From Cryptomeria japonica (Eukaryota; Streptophyta; Pinopsida; Cupressales; Cupressaceae): 64,000 bases of DNA. A program made the position numbers and the translations under genes. Positions within the stretch are counted from its first letter, which is position 1; each line of letters starts with the position of its first letter. Shown piece after piece: positions 48,681 through 59,675 of the stretch. The stretch lies in assembly GCF_030272615.1 (NCBI RefSeq), contig NC_081412.1, forward strand, positions 339,692,870-339,756,869, read 5' to 3'. The notes under the pieces were generated by a model that did not search any database, was not told where the DNA came from, and saw only the letters and a program-made list of their open reading frames with translations.

Positions 48681-49205
48681 AGACCTTGGGACGCAGTTGG
48701 CTAGTGAGGAACTGGCATCATCTTCGGAATTGGAGGGTGAAGGAGAAGGCGACTTGAGGGACGAAGGACGAGGCTGCAGGGAGCCTAACGACGAAGGGAT
48801 TCTCAAACTAGGAGAGTGCTCCGAGGATGAGACGGCGTCATTGAACGAGCTCTTCCACTGGCAGATGGAGGATTACGAAATGTTCCAAAGCTACAGGCTC
48901 GAAGTAGAGGAACCAGAGCAAGTAACAGAGGAGGTGTACCTGCCAGAATGCAGAGAATATTGGAAGGGAGACGCCCCAAACCTCGATGACGTAGATAATC
49001 CCAAGATCATTCGTGTCAGCAACGATTGGAACCCTGTGTGGAAGGTCGCAACCTTCAAAATCTTTATTATTCTTCTTCTTATGTACGGGAAGGAGACCGT
49101 GGTTCTTGTAGAATTTATGGTTCCAAGTCTTCGGATGGCCATTGAAAATAGACTTGCCACCAACGTGTCCAAATTGAAACCCTACCATGAGAAGCGTGCA
49201 GGGGA
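48655..49205 (+). pseudogene. Pre-RT linker fused to integrase C-terminus by deletion
   Basis: The frame continues the protease tail (GGRKFKDLGTQ), an acidic linker and NDWNPVWKVATFKIF, which in related elements precedes RT. It then jumps at about 49070 straight to LLLMYGKETVVLVEFMVPSL, a motif from the far end of integrase, and again near 49158 to NVSKLKPYHEKR, the last part of the polyprotein. RT, RNase H and the integrase core are therefore absent, removed by at least two deletions. The joins are in frame, so it still looks like one ORF. Confidence 0.75.
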
Positions 49206-49600
49206 CCGAGAGGCCGGAAGGACACCCGAGAGTCCGGAGGGGACCTGAGAGTCCGGAAGGACACCCGAGAGTCCGAAGGGGGACCCGAGAGGATGGAAGG
49301 GGACGACTCCAGAGGCACCAGACCAAAGCGGGAGACTCTTGGGCGAGCCAAACCGAGAAGGATGAAGGGTGTTCCCAGAGATATGGGACTCTCTGGACAA
49401 TTAGATTAGGAGATTGAAAAAAAATAAAATTGAAAAATACAAAAAAGAAAAAAAAAAAAAAGAAAAAAATTGCGGGCCACCGTACGGGAGACCACCGTGC
49501 AATGGGACCCTGTACGGTGCACCACCCCTGCGGTGAGGCCCCTTGTGGAGAGGCCTCGTGCAGTGGGACACCATACGGTGCACCACCGTCGACGAAGGTA
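49206..49600 (+). repeat. Short GC-rich tandem repeats in the 3' part of the element
   Basis: At 49206-49300 a ~20-25-bp unit like GAGAGTCCGGAAGGACACCC recurs four to five times. At 49496-49588 a ~61-bp unit with TACGGTGCACCACC occurs twice. Between them is an A-rich tract (49418-49470). Confidence 0.7.
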
Positions 49601-50228
49601 GCCGGCCTAGGGTGGAACTCGGCAGGTATTCATCCTTGTACGACACCAAGCTTCGGGTGACCCTAGTCACCGTACGACTCAACCACCGTATGGGTTCACT
49701 CCATCATGCGATAGATAACCTTTGTACAGGCTTGGGACATTACAGTCCGTAGGCTTGAAGTAGCACAGTGGCGACAGTTTAAAAGAGGGTGAAAGGGAAT
49801 AAACGGTGGTGATGGTACGTGAAAGTAAAAAAAAAAAAACGACGACCAAGGTTAAAGTCATTCGATGGAGTCTGGAGCCAGGACACTGAATACTTAGATT
49901 GGAGAAGCAGGTTTTTGGCATCTTAAAATATCACAAAAATGATGTGCACCTCGACCCCGCTGGGGCGCTGCCCCAGACCCCCAGTTTATTTTTGAGCTAC
50001 AATACACTTTTGAGTTGGGCGAAGGGCATCAGAGAAGGCACGGTAAGTGTTGGGTTGTCCCGTACTGTTAGAAAGAAGCCTGAAGCTCAGCAGGAGACAG
50101 ATTTGGAGGTACAAACAAAGTCTGAGGGAAGGCATTGCAGGCACACGAAGTCATACGGCACTAGGGAGTTATTCAGTTCAGTTATCAACCTTTGGGGAGT
50201 GTGATGGAGGATTTGAGGCGTCTCCTAG

Positions 50229-50690
50229 CCTTTGTGCCCAAAGGTTGTGGCCACTTCCAGGTATGAATGGTACGCTTTGAGGAACTCGGAGTATGTCTCG
50301 GCTGGACGAGAGGTTGCCTTGGTGGATGCACAAAGGGCTCGGGAGGAGCTGACCACCAGGTTGGAGGCAATACTAGTGTGAGACTTAGCTCAGCGTACCC
50401 AGGAGTTGGATGCCGAGAGGGCAACGTGGGTGGCTATCGAGGACAAATGGGCTAGGGAGACAGTATCATTTGAGTAGCAGTTGGTGGAGGCTGAGACTGA
50501 AAAGCGTGTTTTGCAGACAAGTTTGGGTTAGGCACAGGAGGACTGTGATGTCAAAGGACGCACTTGAGCATCGGATGGTAGTAGAAAAGGGTTTTTAGGC
50601 AAGGATGCAGCAGGTGTATGAGTTCCACGCTCGACTAGCGTTAGCAGTTCCTGCAGTTCTCTACCTTGGTTTTGTTTAATGTCATCTCTA
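50229..50690 (+). pseudogene. Coiled-coil ORF at the env position, broken
   Basis: A frame from about 50229 reads YEWYALRNSEYVSAGREVAL, then REELTTRLEAIL, QRTQELDAERATW and LVEAETEKRVLQTSL, with a heptad-like run of Leu/Ala and charged residues typical of a coiled coil. Stops: 50379 (TGA), 50475 (TAG), 50529 (TAG), 50565 (TGA), then a frame change into LEHRMVVEKGF and MQQVYEFHARLALAV. It sits between integrase and the 3' LTR, where some plant Ty3 elements keep an extra ORF. Function unknown. Confidence 0.6.
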
Positions 50691-50739
50691 TTTTGTATTA
50701 AGTCGTTCGGAGACGACTTCTTTTCTTGGGGGGGGATGA

Positions 50740-51046
50740 TGTTGCCGGGAATGATCATTATGTCATGTTATGTTATGTTGTCGTCGATAATTATGAGTTT
50801 CGTCAGTTAGTTAGTCGTCCCGAAGGGCAGTTGGACACGACGGTTGGTCGCACCCCTTCAGATATTATATATTGCATACCTTTCCTTCTTAGTGTCATCA
50901 TGATAGTGGCCTCTGAGTTTAATGTTATAAGCACTTGTTGTACATGGACTGTTGAATTAATACAGAAACTGGTTCTTTAATATATTTCAATTATGTTTTG
51001 TGCGTTTACTTTCTGCATTTAATCGTTTACCCGTATGTGGCAAACA
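50740..51046 (+). repeat. 3' LTR of the 5.4-kb element
   Basis: TGTTGCCGGGAATGATC ... GGCAAACA; preceded by the purine tract CTTGGGGGGGGATGA. Confidence 0.95.
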
Positions 51047-51051
51047 AGTCT

Positions 51052-52011
51052 GTCAAAAACTCATTAGTCATAGCAGAAAAATTGGTGCCATGTTGTGAAA
51101 AACTGCAAATTTTTGGTAATTCCGCATCAAAAGCTCTTGAGTTTTGCCAGTCGCTGTTAGTTTTCTAACAGAGTGTTACACAAGCTAACTTGTTGAAGAT
51201 CAAGTAGAGGTGGATGACCAGAAAAAGAATGGGATGTTAAAAGCAAGAATAGTGGCCGTTATGCTTTTCAAACTGTTTCTTACTGTTGAAATGTTTGGCA
51301 AAGGTTTACAGTCTGAAGTTGTAACAGAAGTCAAGAGTAGTTTGAAAAATTATCACCACTATTCTGATAAAGAGAGGGGCTTGACAACACCTGGAGTTTG
51401 CCACATTTTGCTGCATTCCTGTTAGGCCACTAGAAACTTAATTCTTCTTCCATTCTGTTTGTTGTCGTAGAAATGTGGTTCATTCACTGTAAATCGCACG
51501 TTTTTTTAATCTGACAGCAAAAAAATTAGATGTTTGTTGAATTTGTTTTTCCTATCTCTTTCTAGGATTGGTTTACAGTTGGTTTGCAATTCTTACAGAG
51601 ATCCTTTGCCTGTTAAAGAACATTATTATCATGGCCACAGTACAGATTTCAGTTTTTTGTTCACAGTTGGTGTTTCAACTAAAATTTTCCATACCCATAT
51701 GACATGCTCACGAAAAAACAATAGGCAGTTGAATATAACATCAGCATAGTATAATTTATTAAAATGTACAACACAAATAACAGACAATGAAAAGAAAACT
51801 CAGTAGGCAAGAAAATGGATTAATCTTATACATGAAGGGGACTTAACAGGTTGCCTAAACTTTTCTGAATGAGTCATGACAAGAAATATATGTTTGGATG
51901 AAAAAAGGAAATTATACAAATAGATCTTTTTTATTGAATTAATTACTCTTCGTTTACAAGTTTTTGTATTTGTTTGATGGTTGTTTTGTTTGATAATCAT
52001 CATGAGTGCAG
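51052..52011. other. End of the GET4 intron, nothing recognised
   Basis: Probably the continuation of the DNA left of 45637. No gene; branch point and acceptor of the GET4 intron lie at its right end. Confidence 0.35.
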
Positions 52012-52096
52012 CTTGGAAAGGGATGCATTGCCACTTTTTCAGTTGTTGCGACAAAATTACAAGTCAAGCATTAGTCGGGATTCCTCCTTTAATGAG
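52012..52096 (+). CDS. GET4: GET4 exon
   Basis: Acceptor GTGCAG, donor GTAATT. Its first base completes the Thr codon opened at 26440; then [20 protein letters not shown], the most recognisable Get4 signature, and SRDSSFNE. Confidence 0.92.
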
Positions 52097-52369
52097 GTAA
52101 TTAAGTAACACTATTGATTAGCTTATTTTTGAAAAGCTAATGGGAAATAATTCTTCAACAATTATGTGCCCTGATGATATAGAATATTTACTCTTATAAC
52201 CTTTTTTCCATTTATTATTTATTACAAGTGATAGATGCCTGAAATTTTCAAGATATTGTATCTGATCCTTCCACGGTATATTTGAAAAAAACAAATCAAG
52301 CATACAAAGTTTGGAGACTATATCTAACAAATACAAAGTTCACATTGAATTATTCTTGTTCTTTAACAG

Positions 52370-52450
52370 TTGCTAGATGAGATAGCTGAAAGGTTCTATG
52401 GAGTGCGTCGCAGAAGTGGTCTACAGTCTATTCTAGGGGATATGTTCAAG
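52370..52450 (+). CDS. GET4: GET4 exon
   Basis: Acceptor TAACAG, donor GTGAGC. Reads LLDEIAERFYGVRRRSGLQS then ILGDMFK, 27 codons in phase 0, the conserved C-terminal block of Get4. Confidence 0.92.
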
Positions 52451-52607
52451 GTGAGCCTTTTGTTTTTCCTATTCTAAATCACTTGGTCTTATTGACATTC
52501 AGTAAATGTGATAAGATAGCAGAAGTCTTCTTTATTTTACTGCAAATATAGAAATCTTGAGACTCAATTATCCATCTGATAATACATACAATTGTGTTTC
52601 TGTGCAG

Positions 52608-52622
52608 ATGATGGAGAATTAG
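52608..52622 (+). CDS. GET4: GET4 last exon
   Basis: Acceptor GTGCAG, codes MMEN and TAG stop. MM follows GDMFK in many plant Get4 proteins. An AATAAAA motif at about 52713 could be the poly(A) signal. Confidence 0.85.
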   Translation: MMEN

Positions 52623-53106
52623 TCCAACTTAAGAGTGACTATTTTGAGTCTAAGAAGTAGGATATTGATCTTTGAAAATTCTATACCAGATTCATGAAGG
52701 AATATAGAATAATAATAAAAGTAATATGATAATTTGCAGATCATCTACATAATGAATGATGGAGGATTATGACACAAATTTTCTTCATTAATATATGTGA
52801 ATAGATGTTGTACATATATGGAATTAGAAAATGTACCGAATACAAACTGATTTCTACAACTATGAAAACTATTAACTAATCAGAAACCAGTCTATGTTCC
52901 TACTCTTTCATTCTTCCCCATAATGAACATTGGAGGGAAAAATGGTCATTGTTCCATCATTTGTCCCCCATAATGAACATTTTGAAGAAGATTTCCACAA
53001 TATGTGTTGCAGCACTCTCTTGAATTAGGACTTCTCCCTAGCCATCACAAAAATAAAAATGGTGAATTTGCATTGTCAATTATTGATGCAGTTCGTCACT
53101 CCAATC
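52623..53106. other. GET4 3' UTR and downstream DNA
   Basis: No gene. Two copies of CCCCATAATGAACATT lie near 52916 and 52966. Confidence 0.4.
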
Positions 53107-54128
53107 CATAGAAACGGGACTCTCCCAGACTCGGCGAGTCCGAGTACGAGTCATGCTCGGCGAGTCCTAGGGGCTCGGACTCGGACTCGTCCGAGTCTGG
53201 TGAGTAAAATCGCCAGACTCGCCGAGTTGGGCTCAAACTCGCCGAACTCGGCGAGTCCTAAGCCCCAAACTCGGCTACTACCTAGCTTAAGTAAAATGAC
53301 AAAAAAAAAACATTTTAAAAAGTTTTTTTAAAATGAATGGTCTCGTCTTTGTTCACTACAACCTCCGCATGAGAATGAGAAAAATTAGGGTGACAACATG
53401 TCAGCCAATATGGGGGGAAACTGCGTCGATAGAAGTAGGGAAAATTTAACCTCCGAGTCTGACACTGATTGGATCGACCAGGTAGATATAGAGGTTGAGA
53501 CTATAGCCATGGCAGAGGAGGAGTGGAGAGCACGAGCACAAACAAGAGATTCAGAGGCAAATAGTGACACGGATGTTCCTGATGTTGGTGAGCATGGCAT
53601 GGTGTCACGGGGGGCGGCCATGGCTGTCCAATCATCCAGGACCTACCTTAGACGCCTTCGCAAGGGGCCGGAGCCGGGGCCGGAGGGTGCTGCCGTGCAG
53701 GCTCCTTTGAGCCATAGGCTTGTAGTTGTATTTACCTTTGGTATTTGTATGAAACATTTGATGATGATCATATGATGACATGTATTTTTTATTCCATGAG
53801 TTTTGTAATATTGTATACATTTGACTATATTTATATATCTATGTTTGTTATTTTCTTCAGCTACAATTTGCGTTTATGCTTATGTGATTGATGTATACTT
53901 GTGTATGTAATCAAATGAGCCGAGTTTGATGATGTTATTGTGTCTTTAAGGTGTATTCAATAAAGGGTGTCTGAAACAAGTTTTAAATCTTTAAAAATCT
54001 CTAAATTTCTTGAGTTTTTCACTTTCCCGAGTCCAGGCGAGTCTGGAGCCGAGTTTGACGCCGAGTCCCGAGTCCAAGTCCGAGTTGGCCTTGCCGAGTC
54101 CGAGCCGAGTCCGAGTCCCGTTTCTTTG
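53107..54128 (+). mobile_element. hAT deletion derivative (1,022 bp)
   Basis: Ends CATAGAAACGGGACTC and CAAAGAAACGGGACTC, with exact 8-bp duplication CTCCAATC at 53099-53106 and 54129-54136. Both subterminal regions are packed with GACTCGGCGAGTC-type repeats like the hAT at 33433. The 3' non-coding region near 53930-54000 is also similar to 33535-33620 of that element (reverse complement). Most of the transposase is gone. Confidence 0.92.
53398..53775 (+). pseudogene. Remnant of the hAT transposase C-terminal tail
   Basis: Encodes DTDWIDQVDIEVETIAMAEE, alignable with DHEWVDQADREAEAVAMAEE of the transposase at 33912-37149, then QSSRTYLRRLRKG, matching sequence just after the stop of that gene. 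No catalytic part. Confidence 0.75.
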
Positions 54129-54136
54129 CTCCAATC

Positions 54137-54573
54137 AAAGATGATCAAATTGCAATTGACCATCGTGAGTCAATAATCTGATGCTTGGCCCAAATGGTAA
54201 CCAAATCATTTTCAAACTCTAAAATCTGCAATCCTGAAATCTTGATCAAACTAGATATCAGTAATCTTGGGACTTGTCTTACAATCGAAACACAAATCTG
54301 CAATTTTTAGGACCAGACAATGTCCAAAAATCACAAACAATTTATATCTACAAACTAGCAATGCCACAGAATCAACAAATCTACAAAACATCTGAAGGAT
54401 ACATTACTCATATCTGTAAGTCTCCACACAGATACTAACAAAGGTTCCCTTTACAAGGAAAACACACTACAACAACTGCATCAACATCATCAGAATATAT
54501 CATAAAATTCAAATAAAAAACATCTCAAACATAAAGGAAATCGATAACACTGAATATGAGAAAACTCATTCTT
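54137..54573. other. No gene recognised
   Basis: AT-rich DNA between two elements; no open frame of note. Confidence 0.3.
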
Positions 54574-54933
54574 AATAGGAAATATGGGGAGTGAAAGAAA
54601 AACTGCAATAATTAAAAAATAATAAAAAAATAATACATGCTTCATTTATTTTCCATTCAATACATATTACAAATTATAAGATTCTCATATCCTATTTTGT
54701 AGGAGACTCCAACATATTCGTACCACTAATACATAAGCTATATAACAGACCATGTGACATAATAATATTAAGTTATTTCTCAGCAATTTAATATTATGAC
54801 ACTTATTTAAATAAATTCTAATTTCTAACACCTATGTGAACACTAATTCCCGACAACCCCTCTTAGTGTGAACATGGGGAGAAAGTACATCACAATAGTT
54901 GATGACCATACTCAGTCATTCATACTAAGGTAT

Positions 54934-55225
54934 GAGTAGGGATATACACATCTACTCGTGACAAGCAATAGTGGAACTCGCCTCACTATGCTTACTTATG
55001 CTTTCATCCAAGGATAGGGACAAACACATCTATCCAACATCAAGATTATGAACAAGGACACACACATCTGCTCACAAGAGTGGGGAAAACACATCCAATC
55101 ATAATCACCAATTCCTATGACTGGGACAAACACTTACAATCACTTACATCATTTTGTGAATGGGGAAAATAGCATCCATCACTATCAATCAACAACAGTA
55201 ATTGGGGACAAACACATCCAATTAC
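54934..55225 (-). repeat. Seven hairpins with a shared 12-nt loop and variable stems
   Basis: Plus-strand loops are GGACAAACACAT or close variants. Stems: 54934 GAGTAG/CTACTC; 55012 GGATAG/CTATCC; 55050 GAACAA/CTGCTC (4 of 6); 55078 GAGTGG/CCAATC (5 of 6); 55119 GACTG/CAATC (4 of 5); 55156 GTGAATGG/CCATCAC (one bulge); 55198 GTAATTGG/CCAATTAC (8 of 8). Between the first two lies ATAGTG/CACTAT (54968-54989) with a different loop. It lies 220-510 bp from the 3' LTR of the surrounding element. Confidence 0.88.
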
Positions 55226-57083
55226 TTATAAAAAGCTTGAACACCAAGCCCTCATTGTTGCATATGCGGCCACCACTATAGATCATTGCCACTCTAATCA
55301 CAAATGATATGAGACAATTTCTGCTGCCACCTAGAAATTGATCTTGGCTTTAGTCATTTTGGCACAAATAGTTTTGTTACTAATGCAATTTCACGACCTC
55401 GTCGCTAGTCACTGATGAGAAGTCGTTGAATGTCCTTCAGCCTCGTGCCTCCAACCTCCAATGAATTTGCTACTTAGCAAATTTGGCTTTGAGGCTCAGA
55501 GTTACAATGCCTCCCCCCCACAAGATGGGTGTCGCGTACAAGTGATAGTGCGTCCAATTACAATTTTTCATTTTTTTAGCACTTTTAAATTTTGATTGAC
55601 ACACTTTTAATGACATGAAAATTAACGACTCTTGAAAATAGACCCTATTCTAAAATGACACAACTTAACTTGATACACAATATATAATAACAACCCTTTC
55701 ACCGATCTTCCCTTGTAAGCCCTTGTAACTCCAAAATCAAAGCATATTAACCTTATCACTTTAGAACATAACAATGAAATTTTTTCCCTTTAGTGGTGCA
55801 TAAAATAATGACTAAAGAAAAGGCCCCAACAAATACTCCACACCATATTCAAAACCATTTATGTTCATTCAAAATCACCAATCACAAACTCACTTGCCAG
55901 AACCCTTCAATCTCCTAATTTTATGGTAGAATGACAACAAACCCTGCATTTGCTTTAAATCTCATCAAATCATTTTGTGCATACCTTGCTATCATTGAAT
56001 CTGATTGAAGCATTTTAGAAAATAATTAAAATGCCTTTAGATTGCACCTATATCTGTTTGCATTATGTCAAATTGTGCGTAGCCTTTATTTCTTTCTCCA
56101 ACGTGTTATTTCTTTCAATGATTAGAGTGACAGATTTTTATATCCTCCAAGCTGCACGTTCCAAGACGCTTAATTTCACTATCTTTCATGCTTCATAAAT
56201 GTTGAATTCCTTCATTCTGTCCTATAATATTCAGGCTTGGCATTGTGTAGTTGCTTTAATAGAACATTGAAGCTACAGTCTTGCATTCCAATGGTTTGGT
56301 AACAATGCCAACAATTGCAGTATTTATTACTTACATCAGGCCACACAAACAATATAATCCTTTTAAAAAATGTTCCCACTCTCAACTTTTTTCAATTTAC
56401 TGTCCCTTGCTACCGTGCAACAAAATTTTATGTGATTTCTCACAGCCAGAGTTTCCTACACCACTGATTTAGATTGAAAAATGTATTTCCAACGACTTGT
56501 ACAGATGAAACACTTCTTTCAATCCTTGCTCGTTTGTAGCTGTGACCTCATGCAGCTTGTTGGCCTTTTCATGCCATTTGACCACTACAGGTAGACTGTA
56601 TCGGCCTTTAGTTGCATGAATCACTTTACATGAACTTCTCATTGTTGGAAAAAAAGAGATTGGTCCATGCTTCAACTGTGCTTTGTATATTTTAGCCTAT
56701 GCAAATTGAAAGAACCCAAATCAATAAAGAAAAGCACATAGAAATGAATCAAATTAATCTTCCAAATCACTAAGATGCTTTGAATGCTCCTGTGTGCAAG
56801 CTGCTTGTTGAAGCGAAGCAACAAGCAAGCAATAACAATGCGAAGAGGCGAGGAAGACACAACGGGGTGATACTCATTGATAATCTCATCCAGATTCCTG
56901 ATGCTTATAGGCAAAACTCTTCAGATCGACCACCATGTTCCCAAGAAAGATCCCGAGACAATGAAAGTGAAGCCCATTATCATCATTATTTCCACGCCAT
57001 GATGCAAGTTATACATCAAACGAAGCAATCGAATGCCAAAACAAATGCAGAGATCTACAATAGATCGTCCTCAGGCCTCGCTT

Positions 57084-57095
57084 GCTCTGATATCA
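57084..57095 (-). promoter_or_regulatory. Primer-binding site of the short-LTR element
   Basis: TGATATCAGAGC on the minus strand, one base from TGGTATCAGAGC, just inside the right-hand (5') LTR. Confidence 0.7.
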
Positions 57096-57242
57096 TATAG
57101 GAAATATGGGCAGTGACAAAGAGAAGCTGCAATAATTAAAAAAAACAAAACAAAATAATACGTGCTTCATTTATTTTCCTTTCAATACATATTACAAATA
57201 TATAGGATTCTCATATCCTATTTGTAGGAGACTCCATAAACA

Positions 57243-59489
57243 ACTTTCCTAAATATGTTGAGTTGTATTAACCATAGATGGAATACACCATTGATGTCAA
57301 AGGAGTTTACTGTTTCATGGAGATGAATGAACATATCATGGAGTTTCATTGAACACTGTTGATTATACAGAAGTTTAATTTATATCATGCTCATAAGCAA
57401 ATCACAGACTGATCATGTATACATATTCTTGTTCCAGTTTGACTGACAGTTCATTGTCGGATTAAATAAGTTCACAATCTAATCCCGTGCCAATATGTTC
57501 GGTACAAGTTTACAGTCAGCATGTTTAATAATAACAGTAATATTCATTTATACACAGCAGTGATATAAATTCATTATAGAAGGCAGCAGTAATAATTTGC
57601 ATAATACAGAGATCATCGATCATGGTCAAGAAGAGGGTACAATAAAAACTGGGAAATTAAAGGAACATTCCATATGGTGCTACATATAAAAGGTTGTTTG
57701 TAAGTCAACATTCCAGGGTGGCTATCATCTCATCAAGAACATAAAGAATAAGTCTTTATATATTGTATACACTAAAGTTCATATATACAGTTGGCATTAT
57801 CATCAATTATAAGGATGACAGCGATCAAGATAATCATAGACACAATCGAATCCAGAAACAGCAGCAAGCAATATAATCATATTCATTAGAGAATGTAAAT
57901 ATATGGCGGTTTTACATATTAACGTGGCAGCCTAAAACAAAGCAATTTTTACGACACCTACGGATCACATGGAATCTCTAAATAAATTGGTGGTCAAAGG
58001 AAAAAAACTATAGGGTGGAAGAGGTGATATTACAGTCCATGTCTTGGAAGCTATCCATAGCGTCGAACATTGTGGGGGTCTATGCGTTGTTGCCGATAAA
58101 GATAAAGAAGATATGACACGTCTTGGGACTTGAATATAGAATATAGCAATCAAAGACAATAAGCGGTGAGTATAAGAAGCATTGATTATAATGGACAGCG
58201 ATATTAATAAACTCCTTACAAAGAGTCGAAAAGATACTTGCATCGACAAATATTCTAGAAAATTAATACATATCAAAATAAAGAAGAGACAATGATCAGC
58301 AATCAAGAAGATGAAGTTTAGAACTGATTGAATAAGTGTTGCAATGGTTGGTATGTCCGCTATTAGGGAAGTCGCAGCATATATCTGCAATCCAAACGAC
58401 AATCTATATGGGAAACTTGTTAGTGAAAATATTAATAAATGACAAAAGGTTTCATCCTTGTTATTAATAAAGTCATAATAAGCAACAACTCAATTCTTCA
58501 ACGAATACTTTACAGCGGAGTGTCAAGACTATTTCCTTAAGAAGATGGTGACGGGAAGAATGTCAGAAATGATGCCGAGTGCTATTATTCTAAGCGATTC
58601 ATTGCAACAAAGATCAGTAGTAAATAATAAGGCAACTATTATATAGTAAGAAAACAAAATTATGATCAATACTTTGAAGACATAATATGATTATAATAGT
58701 TTCTTATTATTATTAAGAAACAAGACCGTAGAAGGAAAAGGGTGCAAAGTTGATAAAACATGCAGCGATTACATATTGAAATTATAGCATAAACAACGCC
58801 TATAGAAATGGCATTTGTTAATAAAAAAACAAATTGGGATAACAACGATTGAAGGAGGAAACGATGCAATTAGGTTGTGAAGTTTGTTTTTTTTAAAATA
58901 AGAGGCAACGTTGCATAAAGACATTAAGAGATGTTTATTCCCAAAAGATACGACACTTCATACCTGTGATGAAATGTATATAAGGCACTTGCAAATCATT
59001 TGAAAGTTAGAAAGTTGAGAGAGTGTGGAGTATAATTCTGAAAATATAATCAGGCACAAGGGTCGTGGGAATGTAGAAGATAATAATGAGAATATAAAAT
59101 TAATAAGGGGAAAAAATGAGTTGCGAGTAAAAAGGATGATGCTGTGAATATAATTCAGAAAAGAGTGTTGAGAATATGCTGTGTAAAAGTGTACAAGTGT
59201 ATAGTGAGTGGAGTATGTTGTGTGTGAAATAAAAGAAAATATCAGAATAATATATATGGGCAGATATATGAGACTAATTTATAGCAGGCTTTACAGCAGT
59301 TTGAGGAAGACGTAATAGCATAATTGAATAGAAGTTTTGTGATCAGTTTATATAAGGAGAGTGTGATAAATTTCCATGAGAGATTTATGATCAGCATTAT
59401 AACAACAGAGTTTCAAGAAGGAAATTTGAGAAGAATAGAATCCATCATCTGTTGTAGAAGCAACATTGTCAAGTGGAAAAACAGATTTA
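57243..59489. other. Unassigned, probably old copia LTR DNA
   Basis: No coding call. A hydrophobic minus-strand frame (58402-57965) looks like chance in AT-rich DNA. A TATA-like TATATAAGG lies at 58977. Confidence 0.3.
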
Positions 59490-59675
59490 AGTGAAGTGGG
59501 TTGGTGCTCACAAATTTTGAAGTGGGAGTTGGTGTTTCCAATGGGTTGGTGCTCACGAATTCAGATTTGGGAGTTGGTGCTTCCAGTGGGTTGGTGCTCA
59601 CAAATATAGGGGTTGGTTCTTACAAACATTGTAAAAGAAAAATTGTATAAAAGCATTGATTTACCGTGGTTTTTT
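59490..59675 (+). mobile_element. 3' part of an older copia LTR
   Basis: Three near-copies of GTTGGTGCTCAC (59499-59605) and then TTACCGTGGTTTTTT. The LTR to its right has the same layout: GTTGGTGCTCC repeats at 60985-61030 and CACCGAGGTTTTTCCC at 61092. The older LTR is therefore cut inside its T run by the younger one. Confidence 0.55.

Larger units (their letters stand above)
45642..51046 (+). mobile_element. Complete but internally deleted LTR retrotransposon (5,405 bp)
   Basis: 307-bp LTRs at 45642-45948 and 50740-51046, TG...CA ends, exact target duplication AGTCT at 45637-45641 and 51047-51051. The primer site is of tRNA-Asp type and a G-rich purine tract lies before the 3' LTR. By eye the LTRs differ at about 14 of 307 positions, so the insertion is old. 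Gag and protease are present, RT, RNase H and most of integrase are missing. This fits the Ty3 group with Asp primer sites (Athila/Tat-like); the lineage is inferred. Confidence 0.92.
26441..52011 (+). other. GET4: GET4 intron of 25,571 bp loaded with transposons
   Basis: Begins GTGAGT and ends GTGCAG. It contains three solo LTRs (26878, 28587, 31078), a complete hAT with a nested MITE (33433-37893), Ty3 LTR and gag parts (38342-43598) and a complete 5.4-kb LTR element (45642-51046), in both orientations. The flanking exons are collinear, in frame and splice-competent by sequence, which is why I treat this as one intron and not as two gene fragments. Confidence 0.85.
54576..57242 (-). mobile_element. 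Minus-strand element with short (~140-bp) LTRs
   Basis: Direct repeats at 54576-54714 and 57098-57242, about 85 percent alike by eye, start TGTTGGAGTCTCC or TGTTTATGGAGTCTCC on the minus strand. Next to the right copy, 57084-57095 is TGATATCAGAGC in element sense, a tRNA-Met primer site with one change. The 2.4-kb interior has no clear gag or pol, only short frames (56914-56672 and 56675-56469), so it is a TRIM- or LARD-like non-autonomous element. A hairpin array lies near its 3' LTR. Confidence 0.7.

Noticed and set aside
57965-58402. 145-codon hydrophobic minus-strand frame as a membrane protein
   Set aside because: AT-rich LTR-like DNA, no start context or family motif; probably chance.
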